NCBI RefSeq assembly: GCF_900142015.1
Contig: NZ_FQZN01000003.1
Location: 283,727 to 347,726 of the forward strand
DNA length: 64,000 nt
Origin: Bacteroides stercorirosoris
GTDB taxonomy: Bacteria; Bacteroidota; Bacteroidia; Bacteroidales; Bacteroidaceae
Reading direction: 5' to 3'
In this document: positions 26,627-35,618 of the stretch, piece by piece
Position numbering within the stretch: the first letter of the stretch is position 1
Layout of the letters: each line of letters begins with the position of its first letter
Notes under the pieces: model-generated
What the model saw: the letters and a program-made list of their open reading frames with translations, nothing else
Database searches by the model: none
Told to the model about the DNA's origin: nothing
Made by a program: the position numbers and the translations under genes

Positions 26627-28909
26627 TTAATAGCCGTTGTATTCCATATCGAGTGCGGGCCAGGTGGGGTCGGTGGTGAGCCAGATATTATCCAAATGCA
26701 TCCTCCAACCACTTACACTGATGCCGTAGGCAGGCGTGGCGGAGGCATCGTAGAGGGTGGTGGATACAGGGTAATTGATGCCACTCTGCACTATTACATT
26801 CCTTATCTCCCTCTCTCCCGGCGACCTGTTATAGACAATATCCCCTGATGCCGCCTCAAGCCCCGACGTCCCGGCGCCTCCGTTTCCCGCACCGAAACAA
26901 AGATTTGTGTTCCTATCGTTATTATATCCCCCTATAATAGCGCCTGCATAACCTTTTGCCTTGCTGCCTGTGGTGGCGGCTGTGGCTGTACCCCGGGCAT
27001 AACTGTATTGGAGGTATCCCCTATCCTTGTTATACCCCACCAGCCCACCGGCATAAGCGTTCACGGCATCGGTGCCCGTATAGGTGACACTTACGTTGCC
27101 CGTCGCCATGCATGCTTGGATGTAGGAATCATTGGGTTCGCTGGCGTAACTGTTGCGTCCGGCTATCCCCCCGGCGCAGAGGGCCTGAGTATCCGTCGAT
27201 GTCCCCGCCCCGGTGAGGCTCACCTCGCCCTCGGACTGGCAGGCAAAGAGGGTACTAGCCTCGCGATTATCTCCCACGATTCCCCCCGCATAGGCCCAGC
27301 CGTCGCCTTTCAGCGTCACATCCGCCTTGATGTTCACCTTCGTGCGGCAACGGTTGATGGAACAGCCGTCGCTCTCGCCCACCAGCCCGCCGAACCTGGC
27401 GCTACTGCCGGACAATGTGGCTTCTATCGTTCCCTCCGCCGAGCAAAGGGTCACCGTTCCGCTATGGACATAGCCGGCAAGAGCGCCGGTGCATAAGCCA
27501 GTCGTGCCCGTTATCCGTACATCCCGCAGGTGGATGCCCGTCAGCAAGGCGTTGCCAGTGATAGAGCCGAAGAGCCCGTTATTACCCGTCCCGTGATTGG
27601 ATTTGATGCGCAGCCCCGAGATGGTATACCCGTTGCCGCAATAGATGCCTTCGTAGGTGGGAGCGTAGACGCCTACCTTGCTGCCTATCGGCACCCAGTC
27701 CTCCGCCAGCTTTTGCAAGTCGGGGTGGGCGGACCGGGCAAGGTCTTGCAGGTCGATGTCCGCCGTTTGCAGGGCGTTGAGTTCGGTCTGTGCCGTGTTG
27801 CCCGTCACCCCGTCGCCGTTCACATCGCGGGCAAACCGTGCCAGGTCTTCCGCCGTGCGAATCAGCCGGAACTCCTTCTTGTCAATCTTCGTGGTAAGGA
27901 TGCCGTCCTGCCAGGGCACGTCGCTGCCGGTCACCGTCACTGCCAGGCGGTTCGCCTCCACGGTCACGTTGTAGACGTATTCGTGTCCGCCCTTCAGCAT
28001 GCTGCCGCTCGCCGCCATATGCCCCAGTTCGGTGCCATCGGAGAGCCGGACTTTGATGAATGCTTTCCCGCTTACGTCCTGCGGGGGCATCAGGGCTTCG
28101 TAAGCTACGACGTAGCCCGTGGGGGTGTCGGCACAGCGGTGGGGCGTGATGGTTTGCGGTTGCAAGCCATTAGGTTCAGGCTTATGGGCTGTCAATGTCC
28201 CGTTCTGCGGGTCGATGTCCGCTCTTGTAAAAAGGTTCTTGTCGCCCAACAGCACGGAGGCGCCTACCACGTCCTCATCCGTGAGGGAGCCGCCGGAACG
28301 CAACCGCAGGACGACGCGCGCCATGCCGTGGCGGAAACTAAGCGCGGGATTGCTGCGGTAGAGTGTCTGTGCGGTATAGACATAATCGCTATACTTATAC
28401 TCACGGTCATCATTCTGTGCTGCACTTACATAGACTTCGTATAAGAACGCTCCGTCCCCTGCAGAAGAGATACAGGCCGTGGGACCGTAAGCAAGGAGGC
28501 TTTTTTCGGCTTCTCCGTCTTGCCACACGGGAGGTGTGGGGTCGACGTTCGCGCCTTTATTGCTGGGGTCGTGCACAAAGCCACGGGCTGTGCTGTAAAC
28601 GAAGGCTTTCAGCTTGCCGTCCATGTGGACGAGAATCTGGTCGCCTTCCTCGAAGGTTCCGTCGGGGATGGCACGTGAAGCGGGAGCATTGCCGTTGTCG
28701 TGCCCTTCGCGTGCGGCGATGGTGGCGCCGAAGGTGACGGAGGTACCGTCACCGCCGATGGCTGTTTCCGGATCGTTGTCCGCGCTGCACCCCGTGAGGG
28801 TTGCCAGTGTCGCCGTCAGCATTGCCGTCATCGTTGTCGCCGTGGCAAGCCACCGGCGGATGCTGTGCCGCCGGATGGCTTTCGGGAGGGTATGGTTGTG
28901 TATATTCAT
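26627..28909 (-). CDS. Large fimbrillin-like lipoprotein with GLUG repeats
   Basis: A 760-residue lipoprotein; long basic start, then hydrophobic segment and lipobox TLTGC. Residues about 55-330 are fimbrillin-like, including GTFEEGDQILVHMDG and ALSFRHGMARVVLRLRSG. The second half holds several GLUG-type repeats (GLFGSITGNALLTGIHL, GALAGYVHSGTV, GGLVGESDGCSI, GGIVGDNREAS, GGLVGYNKDRGYL), a beta-solenoid repeat found in surface adhesins. It is probably a surface-exposed tip or adhesin component. It lies 47 bases after the 697-residue fimbrillin gene and upstream of the small fimbrillin gene. Composition is visibly GC-richer than the flanking glycosidase genes. Confidence 0.78.
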   Translation of the reverse strand: MNIHNHTLPKAIRRHSIRRWLATATTMTAMLTATLATLTGCSADNDPETAIGGDGTSVTFGATIAAREGHDNGNAPASRAIPDGTFEEGDQILVHMDGKLKAFVYSTARGFVHDPSNKGANVDPTPPVWQDGEAEKSLLAYGPTACISSAGDGAFLYEVYVSAAQNDDREYKYSDYVYTAQTLYRSNPALSFRHGMARVVLRLRSGGSLTDEDVVGASVLLGDKNLFTRADIDPQNGTLTAHKPEPNGLQPQTITPHRCADTPTGYVVAYEALMPPQDVSGKAFIKVRLSDGTELGHMAASGSMLKGGHEYVYNVTVEANRLAVTVTGSDVPWQDGILTTKIDKKEFRLIRTAEDLARFARDVNGDGVTGNTAQTELNALQTADIDLQDLARSAHPDLQKLAEDWVPIGSKVGVYAPTYEGIYCGNGYTISGLRIKSNHGTGNNGLFGSITGNALLTGIHLRDVRITGTTGLCTGALAGYVHSGTVTLCSAEGTIEATLSGSSARFGGLVGESDGCSINRCRTKVNIKADVTLKGDGWAYAGGIVGDNREASTLFACQSEGEVSLTGAGTSTDTQALCAGGIAGRNSYASEPNDSYIQACMATGNVSVTYTGTDAVNAYAGGLVGYNKDRGYLQYSYARGTATAATTGSKAKGYAGAIIGGYNNDRNTNLCFGAGNGGAGTSGLEAASGDIVYNRSPGEREIRNVIVQSGINYPVSTTLYDASATPAYGISVSGWRMHLDNIWLTTDPTWPALDMEYNGY

Positions 28910-28956
28910 GTTCTCTTATGCTTTTATTTCTTGTTCTTGATGAATGGCGGGCGCGG

Positions 28957-31050
28957 CTACTTGCGAAGGAGCATGGGCAGGTTGCCGTCGGTGACTTCCC
29001 AGGTGGTGCCGAAATTCCAAGGGGTGAGGGAGTAGGTGTTGCCGGCGAGAGTTGTGTAGCTATTCGCCCATCTACCCGGTTCCTTCCACCACGAGGCGGC
29101 GGGCTTGGCATCGCAATCCGCGCCGTCCGGTTTATCGAGTCCTTTATCTCCGGAAGCGGACAGTGTTGCCGAGGCATAGTTGTTGACTATGTAACCGCCA
29201 GTGCTTCCTGTAATACGGTGGATGTAGGTATTCGTCTGCCCATCCTTGCCTGATATATTGCTGTTGAGTGCGGCGCAGTTGGCTATACGGTCGTTGCTAT
29301 CTCCTGCAATGCCTCCCAAAGAGACGTACTGGGTAGTAGCCGTACTTTCTATCTTTCCGGTGGCATAACAATTAAAGATGCGACCACCGTCATTGTATCC
29401 CGCGATGCTTCCGGCATGAAGGATACCCATCTTTCCCGTTGCAGTCACCGTGACGTTGGAGATGCAATCGGTAACGGTGCCGTCGTTATACCCGCAGATT
29501 CCTCCCGCGTAGTAATCTGCGTTTTCATCCGTGCCGTTCACCGTTATCTGCCCGTCCACCCGCAGGCGGCGCGCTTCTCCTTGAATCTCGACAAAGAGAG
29601 ACATAAAGTAACCGCTGGCGTTGTTGAATTGTGCCCGTATGGGCTTCACCCCATTGAGAGTAACGGTATGACCTCCGCCATCGAATGTTCCCGAGAAAGC
29701 CCAACCTTGACCGACTCCATAGCCGTAATAGATAGCCTCCCAGTCATCGAGCACCAGGTCGTTGCAGAGGCGGTAATGCTTCTTCCGACTTTCGTCACTC
29801 GCCCCGATCTCCTTCATCCCCTTCGCATCCGTGATAAGAATCGGATTGTCTTCGGCAGAGCCGTTGCCCGACCATAGGGCATAGAGGGTGAGGTCTCCGG
29901 CAGGCATCGTCAGCGTGCTGCCCGCAGCATAAAACTCGCCGCCGCCTCCGGGCAGGGTGTTCCATCCCACAAAGGTTTTGCCGCTTGGGGGTGTCAGACC
30001 GTTGCCGTCGGGCAGGAGTACCGCAGCGCCTTCAAAGACTTTGTCGCCCGCTATCGTGCCGCTGCCGCCGTTGGGGTCGAAGGTCAGGGTGCGGGCTTCC
30101 TGCAGGGTGATGTCCTTGCTGCCGCCGCTCGTCCAGTCATCAATATCGGCTTGGCCAACTGTGATGCCGGTGCGCTCCACGGTCACATTAAAGGTATAGG
30201 AGGTGGAGGGGGCAAGGGCTTCGCCTGCCGTGCCGGTCGGGAAAGTGAGCGCGGCGCCGAAGGTGGTATCGCCCAGCTTCAGTTGCAGGCGCATGGAGCT
30301 TACCGCCTGCGGCCAGAGGATGGCGATGCCTGTGATCCGTCCCCCGGTGGTGGAGGTGGGCAGGTTTTCGAGGTTGGACACCGTGCCTGTGGCTTTGGCT
30401 TCACCGGTGGAGGTGTTGAAGGTTCCCTCCGTTGCCAGTTGGGTGAGGGTGTAGGTCAGCCCGCTTGTCGGGAGTGTTGTTCCGGCACCCGCCTTGAAGT
30501 TCAGGATGAGGCGGCTCATGCGGTGTGAAAACCGGAAATCGACCTTCGGGTTGCTGCTTTGGGCTGTCTGTTGCGCCCAGAGGTAGTCGATGGCGGGCAG
30601 GTTCTCCGGGCTCTGGTCGGCGGCGGTGAGGTTTTTCGTGATGACGCCGTTGTTGCCGGGCTTGGTGCCGTTCGCGCCCTCGTAGGGGTAGTAAGCGGTG
30701 AAGGTTGTGGGGGACTTGTCCTGAAAGTAGATGGTGTTGTCTTCGCCCGCCGCACCGGGTACGGGGCTGAACACACTGCCGTCGGTCTTGTAGCGGATAT
30801 TGACATAGTTTGTCTTCCCCTTCACGGAAGAGGTGGAAATGCCGATACAGTCATCGACATCCCACGCCGTGTCTGCGGCGCGGGAGGACACCACGTTGTC
30901 TGCCTTGCCGACAGAAGCGGTGATGATGGCTGCGTTCGAGGTGTTGCCTCCGGGTTCGTTTTCCTCCCCGTTGCATCCTGCGGTCAGGAGGAGGGAGATT
31001 GCCGCAACGGAGATGGCGGCAATGTGGCGGATGGATGTGAATGGTTTCAT
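28957..31050 (-). CDS. Fimbrillin-like lipoprotein with InlB B-repeat and GLUG region
   Basis: A 697-residue lipoprotein, lipobox LLTAGC. Residues about 35-320 follow the fimbrillin-like pattern, with the characteristic DFRFSHRMSRLILNFKAG. Residues about 325-395 form one InlB B-type (Listeria-Bacteroides) repeat: LTFDPNGGSGTI, FVGWNTLPGGGGEFYAAG and LTLYALW. The C-terminal part carries GLUG-like repeats (GGICGYNDGTVTDC, GSIAGYNDGGRIFNC, GGIAGDSNDRIANC). First gene of the three-gene operon; its promoter should lie in the 322-base divergent gap to the right. Probable surface adhesin or fibre component. Confidence 0.8.
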   Translation of the reverse strand: MKPFTSIRHIAAISVAAISLLLTAGCNGEENEPGGNTSNAAIITASVGKADNVVSSRAADTAWDVDDCIGISTSSVKGKTNYVNIRYKTDGSVFSPVPGAAGEDNTIYFQDKSPTTFTAYYPYEGANGTKPGNNGVITKNLTAADQSPENLPAIDYLWAQQTAQSSNPKVDFRFSHRMSRLILNFKAGAGTTLPTSGLTYTLTQLATEGTFNTSTGEAKATGTVSNLENLPTSTTGGRITGIAILWPQAVSSMRLQLKLGDTTFGAALTFPTGTAGEALAPSTSYTFNVTVERTGITVGQADIDDWTSGGSKDITLQEARTLTFDPNGGSGTIAGDKVFEGAAVLLPDGNGLTPPSGKTFVGWNTLPGGGGEFYAAGSTLTMPAGDLTLYALWSGNGSAEDNPILITDAKGMKEIGASDESRKKHYRLCNDLVLDDWEAIYYGYGVGQGWAFSGTFDGGGHTVTLNGVKPIRAQFNNASGYFMSLFVEIQGEARRLRVDGQITVNGTDENADYYAGGICGYNDGTVTDCISNVTVTATGKMGILHAGSIAGYNDGGRIFNCYATGKIESTATTQYVSLGGIAGDSNDRIANCAALNSNISGKDGQTNTYIHRITGSTGGYIVNNYASATLSASGDKGLDKPDGADCDAKPAASWWKEPGRWANSYTTLAGNTYSLTPWNFGTTWEVTDGNLPMLLRK

Positions 31051-31372
31051 GTGTTATCTGTCTTTTAGAGTTTATAATTCCGATGCTATGAATGTGCTTA
31101 GTGTGCCCGGTTTCACCCCGGCTTTGTCGTAAGCCGGGATGAAGGTAGGTAAAGCATTTGAAAGTGAACTCTCAAAATAGGTATTTAAACTCCCAAAATA
31201 GGAATCGCTTGTGCCGCAATGAGTTACAATGCACTGTTTCCCCCCTTTGAGATACTGCGGAAATAGCCTGGCGGCATGCCGGTGCGCCCGGCGCTTCCTC
31301 TATTGAGTACAAAACACGGGCTGTTTCGTCTCCTCTTTTAGAATATAGTATGTACCAACCGACCCCCTATTC
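31051..31372. other. Divergent intergenic region, fimbrial operon / GH127-GH141
   Basis: 322 bases between two divergently transcribed operons, so it must hold both promoters. No gene is supported. The clearest structure is the pair of 15-base direct repeats at 31167-31202, listed separately. No convincing TAnnTTTG box was found for either direction. Confidence 0.6.
31167..31202. promoter_or_regulatory. Direct-repeat operator candidate
   Basis: AACTCTCAAAATAGG (31167-31181) and AACTCCCAAAATAGG (31188-31202) match at 14 of 15 positions and are 21 bases apart start to start, two helical turns. This is a plausible binding site for a dimeric activator such as the HTCS regulator at 55024, but that link is only inferred. 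Confidence 0.4.
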
Positions 31373-34300
31373 ATGAGACAGATTAAACTGATACTTCTCT
31401 TAGCTTCCGCCTCCGTCACGGGAGCACTCGCACAGAGCAACGGACTGACGGACATGAGCCGGAGCCGCTACGCCCGGATGGTGAACACCGGCATCGACGC
31501 CGTGCACTGGACGGATGGCTTCTGGGCAGAACGTTTCGACGTGTTCAGCCGCACCTCCCTGCAAAGCATGTGGAACACCTGGAACACACCCGACGTCTCC
31601 CACGGATTCCGCAACTTCGAGATTGCCGCCGGCATCAGCCAGGGCGAACACTGGGGGCCGCCCTTCCACGACGGCGACATGTATAAATGGATGGAAGGCG
31701 TAGCCTCAGTCTATGCCGTCAACAAAGACCCCGAACTGGACAAACTGATGGACCGTTTCATAGCCTGCGTCGTAAAAGCCCAGCGGGCGGACGGATATAT
31801 CCATACCCCGGTCATCATCGGCGAACTGAACAAAGGCATCGACACCCATGCCCTGCCGGAAGAGACGCACGGGCAAACAGTCATCGGAACCAAGGTGGGT
31901 GCCGAAGACGAGAAAGGAGCCTTTGCCAACCGGCTGAACTTTGAAACCTACAACCTGGGACATCTGATGATGGCCGCTATCGTCCACCGCCGTGCCACCG
32001 GGAAGACCACCCTTTTTGAGGCAGCCGTCCGTGCCACCGATTTCCTTTGTCATTTCTATGAGACCGCTTCCGCCGAATTGGCCCGTAACGCCATCTGCCC
32101 TTCCCATTATATGGGCGTAGTCGAGATGTACCGCGCCACGGGGAATCCGCGTTACCTGGAACTGTCGAAGAATCTGATAGATATCCGGGGAATGGTGGAA
32201 AATGGTACGGATGATAATCAGGACCGCATTCCTTTCCGTGAACAATACCGGGCGATGGGGCATGCGGTGCGTGCCAATTACCTGTATGCCGGGGTGGCGG
32301 ATGTGTATGCCGAAACCGGTGAAGAGCAGTTGATGAAGAATCTGACCCATATCTGGAACGACATCGTCACCCGGAAGATGTACGTGACCGGGGCTTGCGG
32401 TGCCCTTTATGACGGGACTTCGCCCGACGGCACCTGCTATGAGCCGGATAGTATTCAGAAGGTACACCAAAGCTATGGCCGCCCTTATCAATTGCCCAAT
32501 AGCACAGCCCATAATGAAACCTGCGCCAACATCGGCAATATGCTTTTCAACTGGCGCATGCTGGAGGTGACGGGAGATGCCAGGTATGCGGAGATAGTGG
32601 AGACATGTCTTTATAACAGCGTTCTGAGTGGTATCAGTCTGGACGGTAAGAAGTACTTCTATACGAATCCGCTCCGCATCAGTGCCGGCCTGCCTTATAC
32701 ACTTCGCTGGCCGAAGGAGCGCACGGAGTATATCAGTTGCTTCTGCTGCCCGCCCAATACGCTGCGTACACTCTGCCAGGCGCAGAACTATGCTTATACA
32801 CTGGGTGCCGAAGGCATTTATTGCAACTTGTATGGCGCGAATGTATTGACTACAAACTGGAGAGATAAAGGGGAAATTGCTTTGACGCAGAAGACCGCTT
32901 ATCCCTGGGAGGGCAATGTACGTGTAGAGTTCGACCGGGTGCCCCGCAAGGCCGGTGCGTTCTCCCTTTTCCTCCGCGTGCCGGAGTGGTGCGGGAAGGC
33001 CACGCTCACCGTAAATGGAGAGCCGGTTCCGGTTGCCGCAAAAGCAAATACGTATGCGGAAGTAAAACGTACCTGGAAGAAGGGGGATGTGGTAGAGTGG
33101 GTGATGGATATGCCTGTCCGCTTGCTTGAGGCCCATCCGCTGGCGGAGGAAATACGCAATCAGGTAGTGGTGAAGCGCGGGCCGCTGGTATATTGCTTGG
33201 AGAGTGCGGATATGGCAGGTGGCGAAAGCATTGACAATGTACTGATCCCTGCCGATATCAGACTCGTTCCAAAGAAAGTGACGGTTGCGGGCAGTCCGGT
33301 TGTCGCCCTTGAAGGCAAAGCCCGTCTGGTTTCATCCGATTCTTGGGAAGGGGTACTTTACCGGCCTGTCGGTTCCGCCACGAAGACGGTGGATATCCGC
33401 TTGATTCCTTATTATGCCTGGGGCAATAGGGGGAAAGGGGAGATGACCGTTTGGATGCCGCTGGGGAGGCCGCTCCTCACCCTTGCGGGGCATGCAGGCG
33501 ACATCTGGGTTTCCCCACGTGGAAATGACCGGAACGATGGCACCCGCCAATCTCCAAAGGCAACACTGGCCTCCGCCCTGCGTCAGGCACGCGAATGGCG
33601 CCGGACAGGAGATAATCATGTGCAGGGAGGCATCACAGTGTATATGGAGGGTGGTACCTATCCTCTCTATGAACCGGTATTCATCCGTCCCGAAGATAGC
33701 GGGACGCGGGAATCGCCCACCGTTATCCGTTCCGTTCCGGGCGAGGATGCCGTATTAAGTGGAGGTGTGCCTATCAGAAACTGGAAGAGACAAGGAAAAC
33801 TATGGGTGGCGGATGTACCGATGTTCAATGGCCGTCCGCTGGATTTCCGCCAACTGTGGGTGGACGGGCGGAAGGCCACACGTGCCCGTGATGTGGAGAA
33901 CTTCGAGAGGATGCATCGCATTTGCTGTATCGACGAGAAGACTGAGACGCTTTATGTGCCTGCCTCCGCCGTCCGTCAGATTACGGATGGGAAAGGCGCG
34001 TTAAAGTCAAGATATGCCGAAATGGTGCTTCACCAGATGTGGTGTGTGGCCAATCTCCGGATTCGTTCAGTACAGGTTTTGGGAGACAGTGCGGCAGTCC
34101 GTTTCCATCAGCCCGAGAGTCGTATCCAGTTTGAACATCCCTGGCCGCGCCCCATGGTAACCACCGACGGGCACAATTCAGCTTTCTATCTGACCAATGC
34201 ACGCGAATTGCTGGATGTTCCGGGAGAGTGGTATCATGATATAGATACCCGTAAACTTTATTATTATCCGCGTGAGGGAGAAGATATGCAATCGGCGGAA

Positions 34301-35296
34301 GCGGTTGTGCCTGCCATTGAGACATTGGTGCAAGTTGAAGGTACTTTGGATCGCCCGGTTACTAATCTTCGTTTCGAGCGGATCACTTTCTCCCATACCA
34401 CCTGGATGCGTCCTTCTGCGAAAGGGCACGTCCCCCTTCAGGCCGGCATGTATCTGACGGACGGGTATCGCATCACCCCGAAGATGAAACGGGATTACAG
34501 GAATCATCCATTGGATAACCAGGGCTGGCTGGGACGTCCTGCGGCGGCAGTCCGGGTGGCTGCTGCCGGGGTGATAGACTTTGAACGCTGCCGTTTCGAA
34601 CATCTGGGCTCCACAGGGTTGGATTATGAAGAAGCGGTGCATGGAGGAATCGTCCGTGGTTGCCTTTTCCGTGATATTGCGGGGAATGGCTTATTGGTCG
34701 GGAGTTTCTCCCCGGCTGCCCACGAGACACATCTTCCGTATGATCCTGCCGACCGCCGCGAAGTGTGTACACATCAACGAATCGAGAACTGTTATTTTAC
34801 GGAGACGGGTAACGAAGATTGGGGCTGCCTCGCCATTGCCGCGGGATATGTAAGCGACATCCATATCGTGCACAATGAAATATGCGAAGTGCCCTATAGC
34901 GGCATCAGCCTCGGCTGGGGATGGACGCAGACTGTGAATTGCATGAAGAACAATCAGGTTCATGCCAATCTGATCCATCACTATGCGAAGCACATGTACG
35001 ATGTGGCAGGTATTTATACGTTAGGTTCCCAGCCCAAGACATACGTGACGGAGAATTGTGTGCATAGCATTTATAAGCCGGGTTATGTGCACGACCCCAA
35101 CCACTGGTTCTATCTCTATACCGATGAAGGTTCGTCTTTCATCACCGTCCGCGATAACTGGACGGAAGGGGAGAAGTATCTGCAAAACGCCAACGGCCCC
35201 GGAAATGTGTGGGAGAATAACGGGCCGGGAGTGGATGCGGCAATCCGTGAGCGGGCAGGGCTGGAAGAGGAATATAGAGACTTGAAGAATAAATGA
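31373..35296 (+). CDS. GH127-GH141 fusion: aceric acid/beta-L-arabinofuranosidase domain plus alpha-L-fucosidase-like beta-helix
   Basis: A 1307-residue exported two-enzyme protein. Signal ends GALAQ. Residues about 30-700 are GH127 (DUF1680): the metal-site residues Glu382 and Cys384 in HNETC and Cys458-Cys459 in CCPPN are all present, so it should be active. Residues about 703-1307 begin DIWVSPRGNDRNDGT and form a right-handed beta-helix like GH141 (YSGISLGWGW, YDVAGIYTLGSQ). In B. thetaiotaomicron, as I recall, BT1002 (GH141, RG-II alpha-L-fucosidase) and BT1003 (GH127, aceric acid hydrolase) are separate adjacent genes; here they are joined. The TGA stop is inside the end of a 286-bp repeat. 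It leads the plus-strand operon of side-chain enzymes. Confidence 0.82.
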   Translation: MRQIKLILLLASASVTGALAQSNGLTDMSRSRYARMVNTGIDAVHWTDGFWAERFDVFSRTSLQSMWNTWNTPDVSHGFRNFEIAAGISQGEHWGPPFHDGDMYKWMEGVASVYAVNKDPELDKLMDRFIACVVKAQRADGYIHTPVIIGELNKGIDTHALPEETHGQTVIGTKVGAEDEKGAFANRLNFETYNLGHLMMAAIVHRRATGKTTLFEAAVRATDFLCHFYETASAELARNAICPSHYMGVVEMYRATGNPRYLELSKNLIDIRGMVENGTDDNQDRIPFREQYRAMGHAVRANYLYAGVADVYAETGEEQLMKNLTHIWNDIVTRKMYVTGACGALYDGTSPDGTCYEPDSIQKVHQSYGRPYQLPNSTAHNETCANIGNMLFNWRMLEVTGDARYAEIVETCLYNSVLSGISLDGKKYFYTNPLRISAGLPYTLRWPKERTEYISCFCCPPNTLRTLCQAQNYAYTLGAEGIYCNLYGANVLTTNWRDKGEIALTQKTAYPWEGNVRVEFDRVPRKAGAFSLFLRVPEWCGKATLTVNGEPVPVAAKANTYAEVKRTWKKGDVVEWVMDMPVRLLEAHPLAEEIRNQVVVKRGPLVYCLESADMAGGESIDNVLIPADIRLVPKKVTVAGSPVVALEGKARLVSSDSWEGVLYRPVGSATKTVDIRLIPYYAWGNRGKGEMTVWMPLGRPLLTLAGHAGDIWVSPRGNDRNDGTRQSPKATLASALRQAREWRRTGDNHVQGGITVYMEGGTYPLYEPVFIRPEDSGTRESPTVIRSVPGEDAVLSGGVPIRNWKRQGKLWVADVPMFNGRPLDFRQLWVDGRKATRARDVENFERMHRICCIDEKTETLYVPASAVRQITDGKGALKSRYAEMVLHQMWCVANLRIRSVQVLGDSAAVRFHQPESRIQFEHPWPRPMVTTDGHNSAFYLTNARELLDVPGEWYHDIDTRKLYYYPREGEDMQSAEAVVPAIETLVQVEGTLDRPVTNLRFERITFSHTTWMRPSAKGHVPLQAGMYLTDGYRITPKMKRDYRNHPLDNQGWLGRPAAAVRVAAAGVIDFERCRFEHLGSTGLDYEEAVHGGIVRGCLFRDIAGNGLLVGSFSPAAHETHLPYDPADRREVCTHQRIENCYFTETGNEDWGCLAIAAGYVSDIHIVHNEICEVPYSGISLGWGWTQTVNCMKNNQVHANLIHHYAKHMYDVAGIYTLGSQPKTYVTENCVHSIYKPGYVHDPNHWFYLYTDEGSSFITVRDNWTEGEKYLQNANGPGNVWENNGPGVDAAIRERAGLEEEYRDLKNK

Positions 35297-35577
35297 TGAT
35301 TTACCAGCGTAGCGCTGGATCAAGGTTTCCTTTCGGCATACTAATTGACGTGATAGTGCCTGGTAGACTGAAAGCCTTTTATCTTATAGCCCAGGGCAAC
35401 GCCCTGGGGGATTGCCATGTGTTTCTCTTTGCGCCCTGTAAGGGCATAACAGCCCACATGGGCTTTTGCCCTTACAGGGCGTAAGATTGTGGGATCATCC
35501 ATTACCCAGGGTGTTACCCTGGGCTGTAAGATAAAAGCCTTACAGGCTTAGGAAATGCACACCGCTAAATCATCATT
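35292..35577. repeat. 286-bp MITE-like structured repeat, copy 2
   Basis: Same orientation and same length as 18187-18472. Most differences fall within the first 75 bases and near the right end; the core of about 193 bases reads as identical. Ends are AATGATGATTTACC and the inverted CTAAATCATCATT. Its left end overlaps the stop codon of the GH127-GH141 gene. It fills most of the 322-base gap before the GH78 gene. Confidence 0.85.
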
Positions 35578-35618
35578 TGTCCAAACTTCTACAATCATAA
35601 CTCAAATATATAGTAGCA

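Noticed and set aside
27530..28444. 304-codon plus-strand frame across the GLUG fimbrillin gene
   Set aside because: High GC makes long chance frames likely; the minus-strand lipoprotein has signal, lipobox and repeats.
31706..33136. 476-codon minus-strand frame opposite GH127
   Set aside because: The plus strand encodes a complete GH127 domain with all metal ligands; the reverse frame shows no domain.
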